Assembly (NCBI GenBank): GCA_025463615.1
Contig: JAODAU010000401.1
Span: forward strand, 1-8,680
Source: Microbacteriaceae bacterium
Lineage (GTDB): Bacteria > Actinomycetota > Actinomycetes > Actinomycetales > Microbacteriaceae
Direction: 5' to 3'
DNA length: 8,680 nt
Shown here: piece after piece, positions 1 through 6,926 of the stretch
How the letters are laid out: each line of letters opens with the position of its first letter
How positions within the stretch are numbered: the first letter of the stretch is position 1
Translations under genes and position numbers: made by a program
Notes under the pieces: generated by a model
Database searches by the model: none
What the model was told of the DNA's origin: nothing
What the model saw: the letters and a program-made list of their open reading frames with translations, nothing else

Positions 1-1058
1 CAGGCGAGCACGTGCGGGCTGGATGCCGGGAAGTCGGCGTGGTCACGCCCGTCACTCGCCCCGTCGCTGCTGCCGTTGTCGCCCGCGGCGGCGGTGACGG
101 TGATGCCGAGCGCCGCGGCATCCACGAACGCGTCGTCGAGGGCGGTGCGGGCCTGCGCCGTCCAGGCGTCCTCGCTCTGGCCCCAGCTGATGCTGATGGC
201 GGTGGGTGTGACGGCGGCGTGGGCGGCCTCGCTCACGGCATCCACGAACCCGGCGTCGGTGTTGGGCGCGAAGTAGACGACGATGTCGGCCCCGGGCGCG
301 AGCGCCCCGGCCACCTCGATGTCGAGCAGCACCTCGCCGTCCGCGCCGTTCGGGTCTTTGCCGGGCTGGTTCTGCGCCCCGTCCACGCCGACCGCCGTCA
401 CCTTCGGGCCCGTGATGCCGAGCCCCGAGAAATAGGTGTCGAGCTCCTTCTGCGCGAAGCCGCCGCCCAGCTCGATGATCGCGATGGTCTGGCCGGTGCC
501 GTCCGCATCCCTGGGGAAGCCGTAGATCGTGCCCAGCTCCGGCGGCGTGTAGCTCACCGTGACGGCGTGGGCCTCCGCCACGCGGAACTCGGCGCGCGCC
601 TGCGGACGGTCGTCGAGCCCGAGCACCGCCGTGACCACGCCGTCGAGAGCCTTCGGCACCATGAGCTGCCCCGTGCGCTGGCGGTGCTCCACCTCGCCGC
701 CGCCCGCGGCCCGGCTCTTCACGGCCTGGAGCTGGGTGCCGAACACGCCGCTCATCTCGGCGACGGTGCCGCTGAGGCGGATGCGCCGCGACGCGAGATC
801 GGTCGAGATGACGGTGAGACCAGCATCCGCGAAGGTGGTGGCGGCCAGCTCGGCGTCGGCCGGGTCCGCGCCGAGTTGGGCCGCGAGCTCCTCCGGGCTG
901 ATCGCCGCGCCGGAGAGCACCTCCTCGGGCTCGGCGCCGGGCCGCCGCCGCAGCACGACGGTCGCCTGGATCTCGCTCGAGTCGTGCAGGGGTGCTGAGG
1001 CCGGGGTGATCCCCTCGGCGGCGGGTCGTTCGCTTCCGGGCAGTGGGATGAGTTCCAT
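1..1058 (-). CDS. Kumamolisin-like S53 (sedolisin) serine-carboxyl peptidase, C-terminus outside the window
   Basis: This is a protease precursor of the sedolisin family, which cleaves peptide bonds, usually at acidic pH, with a Ser-Glu-Asp triad. 352 codons are visible from ATG 1058; the frame runs off the window start inside a VLA(C) stretch typical of the family. Residues about 28-155 resemble the pro-kumamolisin activation domain (TVVLRRR near 34-39; VLGLDDRP at 145-152). The catalytic domain follows, with YTPPELGTIYGFP at 170-182, ELGGGF at 196-201, the Glu/Asp pair E242 and D246 in GEVLLDIEVAGALAPGA, YFAPNTDAGF at 262-271, SISWG at 289-293 and the oxyanion Asp D327 in AAAGDNGSSDG. The nucleophile motif (SGTS in relatives) would lie outside the window. 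The N-terminus (MELIPLPGSE) has no signal peptide, as in kumamolisins. No clear Shine-Dalgarno precedes the ATG, but the first residues fit the family. It is transcribed divergently from the two-component genes. Family call is firm; substrate unknown. Confidence 0.93.
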   Translation of the reverse strand, partial: MELIPLPGSERPAAEGITPASAPLHDSSEIQATVVLRRRPGAEPEEVLSGAAISPEELAAQLGADPADAELAATTFADAGLTVISTDLASRRIRLSGTVAEMSGVFGTQLQAVKSRAAGGGEVEHRQRTGQLMVPKALDGVVTAVLGLDDRPQARAEFRVAEAHAVTVSYTPPELGTIYGFPRDADGTGQTIAIIELGGGFAQKELDTYFSGLGITGPKVTAVGVDGAQNQPGKDPNGADGEVLLDIEVAGALAPGADIVVYFAPNTDAGFVDAVSEAAHAAVTPTAISISWGQSEDAWTAQARTALDDAFVDAAALGITVTAAAGDNGSSDGASDGRDHADFPASSPHVLA

Positions 1059-1180
1059 GGCTTCAATGCAACCCCGTGCCACCGACGGCCACAACCCGCG
1101 CCGCGCCCCAATGCCCCGCCCCAATGAGAGTGCTCACAGCATGCCGGGGCGCTCGCGCCCGGGCGTGGGATCATTCAGGG
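1059..1180. promoter_or_regulatory. Divergent intergenic region between the protease and two-component genes
   Basis: These 122 bases must hold the promoters of both divergent transcription units. They contain two adjacent 13-bp direct repeats (1101-1126), an imperfect inverted repeat TGAGAG-TG-CTCACA (1125-1138) and a hairpin with stem GGGCG/CGCCC and CTCG loop (1147-1160). On the plus strand GATCAT (1169-1174) is correctly placed to be a -10 element for a leaderless transcript starting at GTG 1181, having A and T at the two most conserved positions, but no good -35 is seen. On the minus strand TTGTGG and TGCATT are 18 bp apart and only weakly promoter-like. No protein-coding gene is seen here. 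Confidence 0.5.
1101..1126. repeat. Tandem pair of 13-bp direct repeats, possible operator
   Basis: CCGCGCCCCAATG (1101-1113) is followed directly by CCCCGCCCCAATG (1114-1126); 12 of 13 positions match. OmpR-family regulators commonly bind direct repeats, and the next gene encodes such a regulator, so an autoregulatory site is plausible. The repeat is seen in the sequence; the function is inference. Confidence 0.45.
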
Positions 1181-1851
<671 letters not shown>

Positions 1852-1855
<4 letters not shown>

Positions 1856-3234
1856 ATCGCGTGCGCCGGCTCGGGCTGGGACGACTCAGCATCCGCTGGC
1901 GCATCGCGATCGGCACGCTGCTGATCGCGGCGGTGCTCGCCGTGGGCGCGGTGATCGCGTTCCGGGCGCAGGTGACCCGCATCCTGGACACCACGACGAC
2001 CACGCTGCTGGAGCACGACGCGGAGCCGTTCATCAGCGACATCCAGAACAACCCCGACAACATCGAGTCGCCCGGCCGCGGCCAGCTGGTGGCCGTGGTG
2101 AACCCGAACGGCGACGTCGTCGCATCCACCCTTCCCTCCGCGCTCGAGTCGAAGCTCCGCGAGCTGACGGCCCTCGACACCGACACCCACCTCGTGGTCG
2201 GCGGCGACGACATCTACCGTGTGCTCAACGAGACGGTGGCGACCAGCGCGGGCGACTGGAACATCGTGGTCGCCCGCAACCAGGATTCCGCGCACCTCAC
2301 CCTCGACCGGATCACCCAGGCGCTGATCGTGAGCGCGCTGGTGATCGTGCTGGCCCTGGGGGTGGCATCCTGGCTGCTCACGGCCGCCGCCCTGAGACCG
2401 GTGACCCGGATGCGGCGACAGGCCGAGGCACTCGCCGCCCAGGGCTCGACCGAGCCGCTGCCCGTCGGCCCCGCGATGGACGAGCTGGCCGGCCTCGCCG
2501 CCACCCTCAACGAGTTCATCGCCGTGCAGCGCCAGTCCATCGATCGCGAACGCCAGCTCGTCTCCGACGCGAGTCACGAGCTGCGCACGCCGATCGCCGT
2601 GCTGAAGACCCAGCTCGAGCTCGCCCACCTCAGCGCGGGCGACGCGACGGCGCTGGAGGCGGAGATCGTGGCCGCCGAGCGCTCGGTCGACCGGCTCGCG
2701 GCGCTGGCGACCGGGCTGCTCGAGCTGTTCCAGATGGAGCAGCCGGTGGTCGGCAGGGAGACCTCCAGCACGTGGGAGTCGCTGTCGGCCGAGCTGGCGG
2801 AGGCCGTGGACCGCGCCCGCATCATCGCGGCGCCGAAGGGCGTCACCATCGACTTCGACGTCGACGACGTGCCCAGCGACGACCGCTACCGCCTGCCGCG
2901 CGGCAACTTCGAGCGCCTCATCGGCAACCTCGCGGGCAACGCGATCGCCGCGGTGCCCAAGGAGGGCTGGGTGCGGATCGCCCTGCGGCACTCCCCCGTC
3001 GGCCTCGTGCTGAGCGTCGTCGACTCCGGCCCCGGCATGCCCGAGGAGTTCATCCCCGTGGCCTTCGACCGGTTCAGCCGGCCGGACGAATCCCGTGCGG
3101 CCAACCGCGGCGGGGCCGGCCTCGGCCTGTCGATCGTGCACGCCATCGTCACCGCGGCCGACGGCACCATCACCCTCACCAACGCGAACGGGCTCGGCGT
3201 GACCGTCGAGATCCCCGCGATCCCGGCAACCTGA
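1852..3234 (+). CDS. Membrane sensor histidine kinase (HAMP, HisKA, HATPase_c)
   Basis: A 460-residue sensor kinase, partner of the preceding response regulator. A basic cytoplasmic N-terminus leads to TM1 (about 17-37), an extracytoplasmic sensor region of about 115 residues (38-153) with no domain I recognise, TM2 (about 155-178), and HAMP (about 178-230, starting at the Pro of ALRPVTRM). HisKA contains the phosphorylated H242 in SDASHELRTPIAV. The ATP-binding domain shows an N-box Asn (N363 in NLAGNAI), G1 DSGPGMP (391-397), F-box FDRF (405-408) and G2 GGAGLGLSIV (420-429). All residues needed for autophosphorylation are present. GTG 1852 overlaps the regulator stop in a GTGA and has GGAGG at 1840-1844, seven bases upstream, which supports this start over the in-frame GTG at 1861. 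The signal sensed cannot be read from the sequence; an envelope-related cue is a guess based on the downstream genes. Confidence 0.96.
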
Positions 3235-3245
3235 GGGAACTCTCA
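3232..3245. promoter_or_regulatory. Imperfect 14-bp inverted repeat at the kinase stop codon, possible operator
   Basis: TGAGGG-AA-CTCTCA is symmetric except at one position and overlaps the kinase TGA. It matches the inverted repeat TGAGAG-TG-CTCACA at 1125-1138 at 10 of 14 positions. The two sites lie immediately before and after the two-component pair, and this one is upstream of the glycosyltransferase operon. It may be a regulator-binding site; chance is not excluded. Confidence 0.25.
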
Positions 3246-3258
3246 CTCCAGCACCCCC

Positions 3259-3270
3259 CGCTTTCGAGCG
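3259..3270 (+). other. Short stem-loop with TTCG tetraloop
   Basis: CGCT-TTCG-AGCG forms a 4-bp stem capped by a UUCG loop, 25 bases after the kinase stop. No T-run follows, so it is at best a weak terminator or an RNA stability element. Confidence 0.3.
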
Positions 3271-3337
3271 AACGTCAGGCAGCGCCGACCAGCATCGGAA
3301 GTGCATGGAGCAGAGGGTGTCGTCGTTCGGGACGGCA

Positions 3338-3351
3338 CCCCGCTACCGGGG
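3338..3351 (+). promoter_or_regulatory. GC hairpin just upstream of the glycosyltransferase ribosome binding site
   Basis: CCCCG-CTAC-CGGGG is a perfect 5-bp GC stem with a 4-base loop that ends two bases before the Shine-Dalgarno sequence. It lacks a T-run. It could influence ribosome access or mark an mRNA 5' end; the function is unproven. Confidence 0.35.
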
Positions 3352-3353
3352 AT

Positions 3354-3360
3354 GAGGTGA
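3354..3360 (+). promoter_or_regulatory. Shine-Dalgarno sequence of the GT-C gene
   Basis: GAGGTGA lies six bases before GTG 3367. This fixes the start of the glycosyltransferase at that GTG. Confidence 0.75.
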
Positions 3361-3366
3361 CGAGCG

Positions 3367-4890
3367 GTGAGTACTTCAACGATCCAGCTCGGCACCGGCG
3401 TCACCTCTCCCCGGCAGTTCCGTCGGCCGCTCGGCATCCGGCTGTGGGCCGTGATCCTCGGCGCGTTCGGTGCCGTCATCTCCTTCGCCGGATCGTGGAT
3501 CCCGTCGTTCTGGGGTGACGAGGCCGCGAGCGTGATGTCGGCCGAGCGCCCGCTCGGTACCCTCTGGCGTGAGCTGGGCCGGGTCGATGCCGTCCACGGC
3601 ACGTACTACCTCTTCCTGCACTTCTGGATCGGCGCGTTCGGCGCCTCCGAGCTCTCGGTGCGACTGCCCAGCGCCATCGCCGTCGGCGTCGCCGTGGCGG
3701 GCGTGGTCGTGCTCGCGAACCTGCTCGTGGGGCGACGGGCCGCGATCCTCTCCGGCATCGTGATGGCGGTGCTGCCCCGCGTGATGCTGATGGGTGCGGA
3801 GGGCCGCTCGTACGCGATGAGCGCCGCCGTGGCCGTCTGGCTCACCGTGGTGCTCGTCGTGCTGCTGAGGCGGCGGGAGCCGGCATCCGCCACCTCCCGC
3901 GTGCTCCCGTGGGTGGGCTACGGCGCGCTCATGGCATTCTCGGTCTACCTGTTCCTCTACCTGGTGATGCTGGTCGGCATCCACGCCCTCGTCGTGCTGT
4001 CGAGCCGGCGGAACAGGATGCTGCTGCGCCGCTGGGCCCTCTCCGCGGCGGTCGCGCTCGTCGCCGCCGCGCCCGTGCTCTACTTCGGGCTGCGCCAGCG
4101 CCACCAGATCCACTTCCTCGGAAGCCGCGGCTACGCGACGGCGGGGCACATCCTGGTGACACAGTGGTTCGGCGACTGGTACTTCGCGGTCCCGGCGCTG
4201 CTGGTGCTGCTGGCCGGGGTCGTCGTCGTCGTCATGCGGCACCGCGGCAGCGCCGTGCTGCTGCTCGGCTGGCTGCTCGGGCCGACCGCGCTCATCCTGC
4301 TCGGCAACGCGTTCGTGTCGCCGATGTACAACGAGCGGTACCTGTCGTTCTGCACGCCGGCCGTGGCGATCGTGATGGGCATCGGGCTGGCGGCGATCTC
4401 GCGCAATCCGCTGCGCGCCGCCGCCGTCGCGCTGGTCGTGGTCGCCGCCGTGCCGTCCTGGGTGAGCGAGCGTGCGCCGTACGCCAAGGACCGCTCGATC
4501 GTCTTCCCGAACGACTCGGGCAGCGACCTCCGGCAGGCCGCTGCGGTCGTCGGTGCCAACGCGCATCCCGGCGACGGCGTGGTCTTCGACGAGACCGTGC
4601 GCCCGTCGCGGCGTCCGCGCCTCGCCATCCACCTGTACCCGCAGGACTTCGCCGGCCTCAGGGACCTCGCGCTGAAGACGCCGTACTACGACACCGCCGG
4701 CCTCTGGGACACCGTGAAGCCGATCACTGCGAGCGCCGTCGCCGGCACGAAGAACATCTGGGCGATCGAGTTCATCGGCACGTCCACCCCCGCGGGCGTG
4801 CTCCGGCTGGAGCAGCTCGGCTACACCGTCACGCAGGAGCTCCCCGTCTCCCGCACCATCGTCTACGAACTCACGAGGGAGACCCCATGA
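3367..4890 (+). CDS. GT-C fold polytopic membrane glycosyltransferase (PMT/ArnT-like)
   Basis: A 507-residue integral membrane enzyme expected to transfer a sugar from a polyprenyl-phosphate donor to an acceptor on the outer face of the membrane. A first hydrophobic segment (about 25-45) precedes the hallmark acidic motif FWGDEA with D51 and E52, the likely catalytic/metal site in the first external loop. DAVHGTYYLFLHFW (74-87) and AEGRSYAMS (144-152) match conserved loop motifs of PMT-like enzymes. About ten hydrophobic segments follow to residue 365, including MYNERYLSFCTPA (320-332), then a soluble C-terminal region (about 370-507). It is first in a tight three-gene set; its stop overlaps the next ATG. 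I see no confident promoter in the 132 bases upstream, so read-through from the kinase gene is possible. The donor is probably the product of the neighbouring GT2. The acceptor (protein, teichoic-type polymer or other glycan) cannot be told. Confidence 0.85.
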   Translation: MSTSTIQLGTGVTSPRQFRRPLGIRLWAVILGAFGAVISFAGSWIPSFWGDEAASVMSAERPLGTLWRELGRVDAVHGTYYLFLHFWIGAFGASELSVRLPSAIAVGVAVAGVVVLANLLVGRRAAILSGIVMAVLPRVMLMGAEGRSYAMSAAVAVWLTVVLVVLLRRREPASATSRVLPWVGYGALMAFSVYLFLYLVMLVGIHALVVLSSRRNRMLLRRWALSAAVALVAAAPVLYFGLRQRHQIHFLGSRGYATAGHILVTQWFGDWYFAVPALLVLLAGVVVVVMRHRGSAVLLLGWLLGPTALILLGNAFVSPMYNERYLSFCTPAVAIVMGIGLAAISRNPLRAAAVALVVVAAVPSWVSERAPYAKDRSIVFPNDSGSDLRQAAAVVGANAHPGDGVVFDETVRPSRRPRLAIHLYPQDFAGLRDLALKTPYYDTAGLWDTVKPITASAVAGTKNIWAIEFIGTSTPAGVLRLEQLGYTVTQELPVSRTIVYELTRETP

Positions 4891-5666
4891 CCGCCAGCAC
4901 ACTCGTCATCATTCCGACCTACAACGAGCGCGAGAACCTGCCGCTCATGGTCGCCCGCGTGCTCAGGAACAACCCCGGCGTGGACATCCTCGTCGTCGAC
5001 GACAACTCGCCCGACGGCACGGGAGCCGTGGCGTCCGCGCTGGCCTCCGGCCACGACCGCGTGCACGTGCTGCACCGGGCGGGCAAGGAGGGCCTCGGCG
5101 CCGCCTACCGCGCCGGCTTCGACTGGGGGCTGGACGCCGGCTTCGAACGCCTCGTGGAGATGGATGCCGACGGCTCGCACCGCCCCGAGGAGCTCCCCCG
5201 CCTGCTCGCCGCGCTCGACCGTGCGGATGTCGTGCTCGGCTCGCGCTGGACGCCCGGCGGCGCCGTGGAGAACTGGCCGCTCCGCCGCCGCGTCCTCTCC
5301 CGCGGCGGCAGCCTCTACGCGCGCATCGCGCTCGGCCTGCCCGTGCGCGATGTGACCGGCGGCTACCGCGCGTTCACCGCCGACGCCCTGCGCACCATCG
5401 GCTACCGCTCGGTGACCAGCCAGGGCTACTGCTTCCAGATAGATATGCTCTGGCGGGCATACAGCGCCGGCCTGCGCGTCTCCGAGGGGCCGATCACGTT
5501 CGTCGAGCGCGTGCACGGCGTCTCCAAGATGAACTCCGGCATCGTGCGCGAGGCGATCGGCAGGGTCACGGTGTGGGGGCTGAGGGGGCTGCCGGCGCGG
5601 ATGCTGGGGCTGCGGCATCCCGCGCCCGTCACCGCCGTCGCGCTGGAGACGGCCCATGTCTCGTAA
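4887..5666 (+). CDS. DPM1/Ppm-type polyprenol-phosphate mannose synthase (GT2)
   Basis: A 259-residue cytoplasmic or peripheral family 2 glycosyltransferase, expected to move mannose (or another hexose) from a nucleotide sugar to a polyprenyl phosphate. Motifs in order: VIIPTYNERENLP (7-19), VVDDNSPDGTG (36-46), the metal-binding D93-A-D95 in VEMDADGSHRPEE, VLGSRW (116-121), RDVTGGYRAF (154-163), SQGYCFQIDM (178-187) and FVERVHGVSKMN (205-216). It ends without transmembrane helices, as in short DPM1-like enzymes and unlike GtrB/ArnC types with two C-terminal membrane segments. The ATG overlaps the GT-C stop (ATGA) and has GAGGGAG at 4875-4881. The GtrA gene overlaps its end by 11 nt. One rare ATA codon encodes Ile in QIDM. 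Mannose is the family default; other hexoses are possible. Confidence 0.9.
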   Translation: MTASTLVIIPTYNERENLPLMVARVLRNNPGVDILVVDDNSPDGTGAVASALASGHDRVHVLHRAGKEGLGAAYRAGFDWGLDAGFERLVEMDADGSHRPEELPRLLAALDRADVVLGSRWTPGGAVENWPLRRRVLSRGGSLYARIALGLPVRDVTGGYRAFTADALRTIGYRSVTSQGYCFQIDMLWRAYSAGLRVSEGPITFVERVHGVSKMNSGIVREAIGRVTVWGLRGLPARMLGLRHPAPVTAVALETAHVS

Positions 5667-6141
5667 GCGCGGGGCGCTGGTGCAGCAGGGCCTGAGCTTC
5701 CTGCTCGTGGGCGGGGTGGGCTTCGTGGTCGACCTCGTCGTGTTCAACGCGCTGCGCACCACGGTGCTCTCCGGCGACCCGATCGCGGCGAAGGTGATCT
5801 CCACGTCGCTGGCCATCGTGGCCAACTGGATCGGCAACCGGTATTGGACCTTCCGCTCGCAGCGCCGCCGCGGCACCCGCGCCGCCGTCGTGCGGGAGGC
5901 CGTGGAGTTCGGCCTGGTGAGCGCGGCGGGATCGCTGATCGCGCTCGCCTGCCTCTGGGTCTCGCACTACGAGCTCGGCCTCACCAGCGTGCTGGACGAC
6001 AACATCGCGACGAACGTGGTGGGCCTGGCGCTCGGCACGGTGTTCCGCTTCGTGCTCTACCGCTTCTGGGTGTTCGGATCGCGCCGCTCCCCCGAGCCCG
6101 CGCCGGAGCCGGCCCCGGCGCTCACGGCCGCAGAGCTCTAG
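5656..6141 (+). CDS. GtrA-family polytopic membrane protein
   Basis: A 161-residue protein with four predicted transmembrane helices at about 12-34, 44-63, 83-104 and 116-138. It has the GtrA family signatures FLLVGGVGFVVDL (15-27), ANWIGNRYWTF (56-66) and FRFVLYRFWVF (130-140). GtrA proteins are proposed to help polyprenyl-phosphate-linked sugars cross the membrane, or to act as partners of the glycosyltransferases. The short Pro/Ala/Glu-rich tail (145-161) looks disordered. ATG 5656 has GGAG at 5645-5648 with a seven-base gap, and the gene starts inside the GT2 gene, so translation is probably coupled. Its position right after a DPM1-type GT2 and a GT-C enzyme supports a role in the same envelope glycosylation pathway. 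A direct flippase function is inferred from the family, not shown here. Confidence 0.92.
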   Translation: MSRKRGALVQQGLSFLLVGGVGFVVDLVVFNALRTTVLSGDPIAAKVISTSLAIVANWIGNRYWTFRSQRRRGTRAAVVREAVEFGLVSAAGSLIALACLWVSHYELGLTSVLDDNIATNVVGLALGTVFRFVLYRFWVFGSRRSPEPAPEPAPALTAAEL

Positions 6142-6150
6142 ACAGCTCCA

Positions 6151-6170
6151 CGACACGCCGCGCGGTGTCG
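6151..6170 (+). terminator. Hairpin between gtrA and the SOS promoter, possible terminator
   Basis: CGACAC (6151-6156) and GTGTCG (6165-6170) form a perfect 6-bp stem with an 8-base loop, nine bases after the GtrA stop and just before the -35 element at 6178. There is no T-run. The position between two independent operons fits a terminator, but the structure alone is weak evidence. Confidence 0.4.
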
Positions 6171-6177
6171 GCGGCGA

Positions 6178-6206
6178 TTGACATACTCGAATGTATGTTC
6201 GAATAT
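6178..6206 (+). promoter_or_regulatory. Promoter of the imuA'-imuB-dnaE2 operon
   Basis: A perfect -35 TTGACA (6178-6183) is followed by a 17-bp spacer and the -10 hexamer GAATAT (6201-6206), which has the key A and T at its second and last positions. With the -10 ending at -7, transcription is predicted to start at 6213, the A of the imuA' ATG, giving a leaderless mRNA. A LexA box fills the spacer. Confidence 0.8.
6187..6202. promoter_or_regulatory. LexA-binding SOS box
   Basis: TCGAAT-GTAT-GTTCGA matches the mycobacterial LexA consensus TCGAAC-N4-GTTCGA at 11 of 12 defined positions and the Bacillus-type consensus CGAACRNRYGTTCG at 13 of 14. It lies between the -35 and -10 hexamers, touching the -10, so bound LexA should block RNA polymerase. 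Cleavage of LexA after DNA damage would release the operon. Confidence 0.9.
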
Positions 6207-6212
6207 GGGGAG

Positions 6213-6926
6213 ATGGCCACCGCGACGCTCGACGCACCCCTCGTGCACCCCAGTGAGCCTACGCGCGCCACCGTGGAGCAGCTGCAGGACCGCATCCGCC
6301 AGATGCAGGCCACCAAGCTCGACACCCGGGTGATCCCCACCCATCCCGCGATCGCCGGCCTGCTGCCGGGTGGCGGGCTCAAGCAGGGCGCCGCGTACTC
6401 GGTCGAGCGGTCGTCCGCGCTGGTGATGGCGCTGCTCGCCGGTCCCTCCGCCGCCGGTTCGTGGTGCGGGGTCGTCGGCGTGCCCGACTTCGGGGTCGAG
6501 GCGGCCGCCCAGTTCGGCATCGACCTCGGCAGGCTCGTGCTCGTGCCGCGACCCGGGGACCAGTGGCTGGCGGTGGCGGCGGCGGTGGCCGACGTGCTCG
6601 GGGTGGTGGTCATCCGCCCGCCCAAGCGGGCCAGCGACTCGAACGTGGCCCGGCTCACCGCGCGGCTGCGGCAGCGCGGCGCGACCCTCATCGTGATGGG
6701 GCCGTGGCCGCAGAGCGAGGCGATGCTCAGCCTCTCGCAGAGCGAGTGGTCGGGCATCGGCGCCGGGCACGGTCACCTCACGGCGCGGCAGGTGACCGTC
6801 ACGGTGAGCAGCAGGCTCGACTCGCGCCCGCGCAGCACCCGGCTCTGGCTGCCCGACCCCTCCGCGGGGCTCAGCCTGGTCGATTCCCCCGAGGTCGTGC
6901 CCCTGCGCCACGAGCTGAGCGCATGA
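6213..6926 (+). CDS. imuA': ImuA'-type mutasome accessory protein (degenerate RecA-like)
   Basis: A 237-residue component of the ImuA'-ImuB-DnaE2 translesion mutasome, which works with ImuB to let DnaE2 copy past DNA damage. Residues 45-76 (HPAIAGLLPGGGLKQGAAYSV onwards) resemble the start of the RecA core, but there is no Walker A P-loop: the place of the Gly-Lys-Thr/Ser is taken by ERSSALVM, so ATP binding is unlikely. GVVGVPDFGVEAAAQFGIDL (86-105) fits the RecA segment leading to a 'GVD' turn, and LIVMGPWP (159-166) lies where a Walker B strand would be. I place the start at ATG 6213, the predicted transcription start. The in-frame ATG at 6195 lies inside the LexA box, upstream of the -10, and would not be transcribed from this promoter. 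The stop overlaps imuB (ATGA). Identification rests on fold-like motifs and gene order. Confidence 0.85.
   Translation: MATATLDAPLVHPSEPTRATVEQLQDRIRQMQATKLDTRVIPTHPAIAGLLPGGGLKQGAAYSVERSSALVMALLAGPSAAGSWCGVVGVPDFGVEAAAQFGIDLGRLVLVPRPGDQWLAVAAAVADVLGVVVIRPPKRASDSNVARLTARLRQRGATLIVMGPWPQSEAMLSLSQSEWSGIGAGHGHLTARQVTVTVSSRLDSRPRSTRLWLPDPSAGLSLVDSPEVVPLRHELSA

Noticed and set aside
12..998. Long plus-strand frame opposite the protease gene
   Set aside because: Arg/Gly/Ala-rich translation without motifs; it is the antisense shadow of the S53 peptidase, whose motifs are unmistakable on the minus strand.
1076..1180. Upstream extension of the response regulator frame
   Set aside because: The extra residues are Arg/Pro-rich and precede the canonical KILIVEDD N-terminus; they overlap the divergent promoter region.
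3235..3264. ECF-sigma-like promoter GGGAAC-N18-CGCTTT before the glycosyltransferase operon
   Set aside because: Only the -35-like GGAAC is convincing; the -10 region does not match a known ECF consensus well, and the -35 overlaps the kinase stop.
3259..3270. UUCG hairpin as a terminator of the two-component operon
   Set aside because: Four-base-pair stem and no T-run; kept only as a low-confidence stem-loop.
5439..5450. AT-rich TATGCT inside the GT2 gene as an internal promoter for gtrA
   Set aside because: No -35 partner at 16-18 bp, and the bases encode the conserved QIDM motif; gtrA is explained by translational coupling.
5844..6212. Upstream extension of the imuA' frame, including ATG 6195
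   Set aside because: The region overlaps gtrA and the SOS promoter; ATG 6195 lies within the LexA box upstream of the -10.
6461..6922. Upstream extension of the imuB frame
   Set aside because: It is an out-of-frame read of imuA'; the ATGA overlap and the LLWCPDWP N-terminus fix imuB at 6923.
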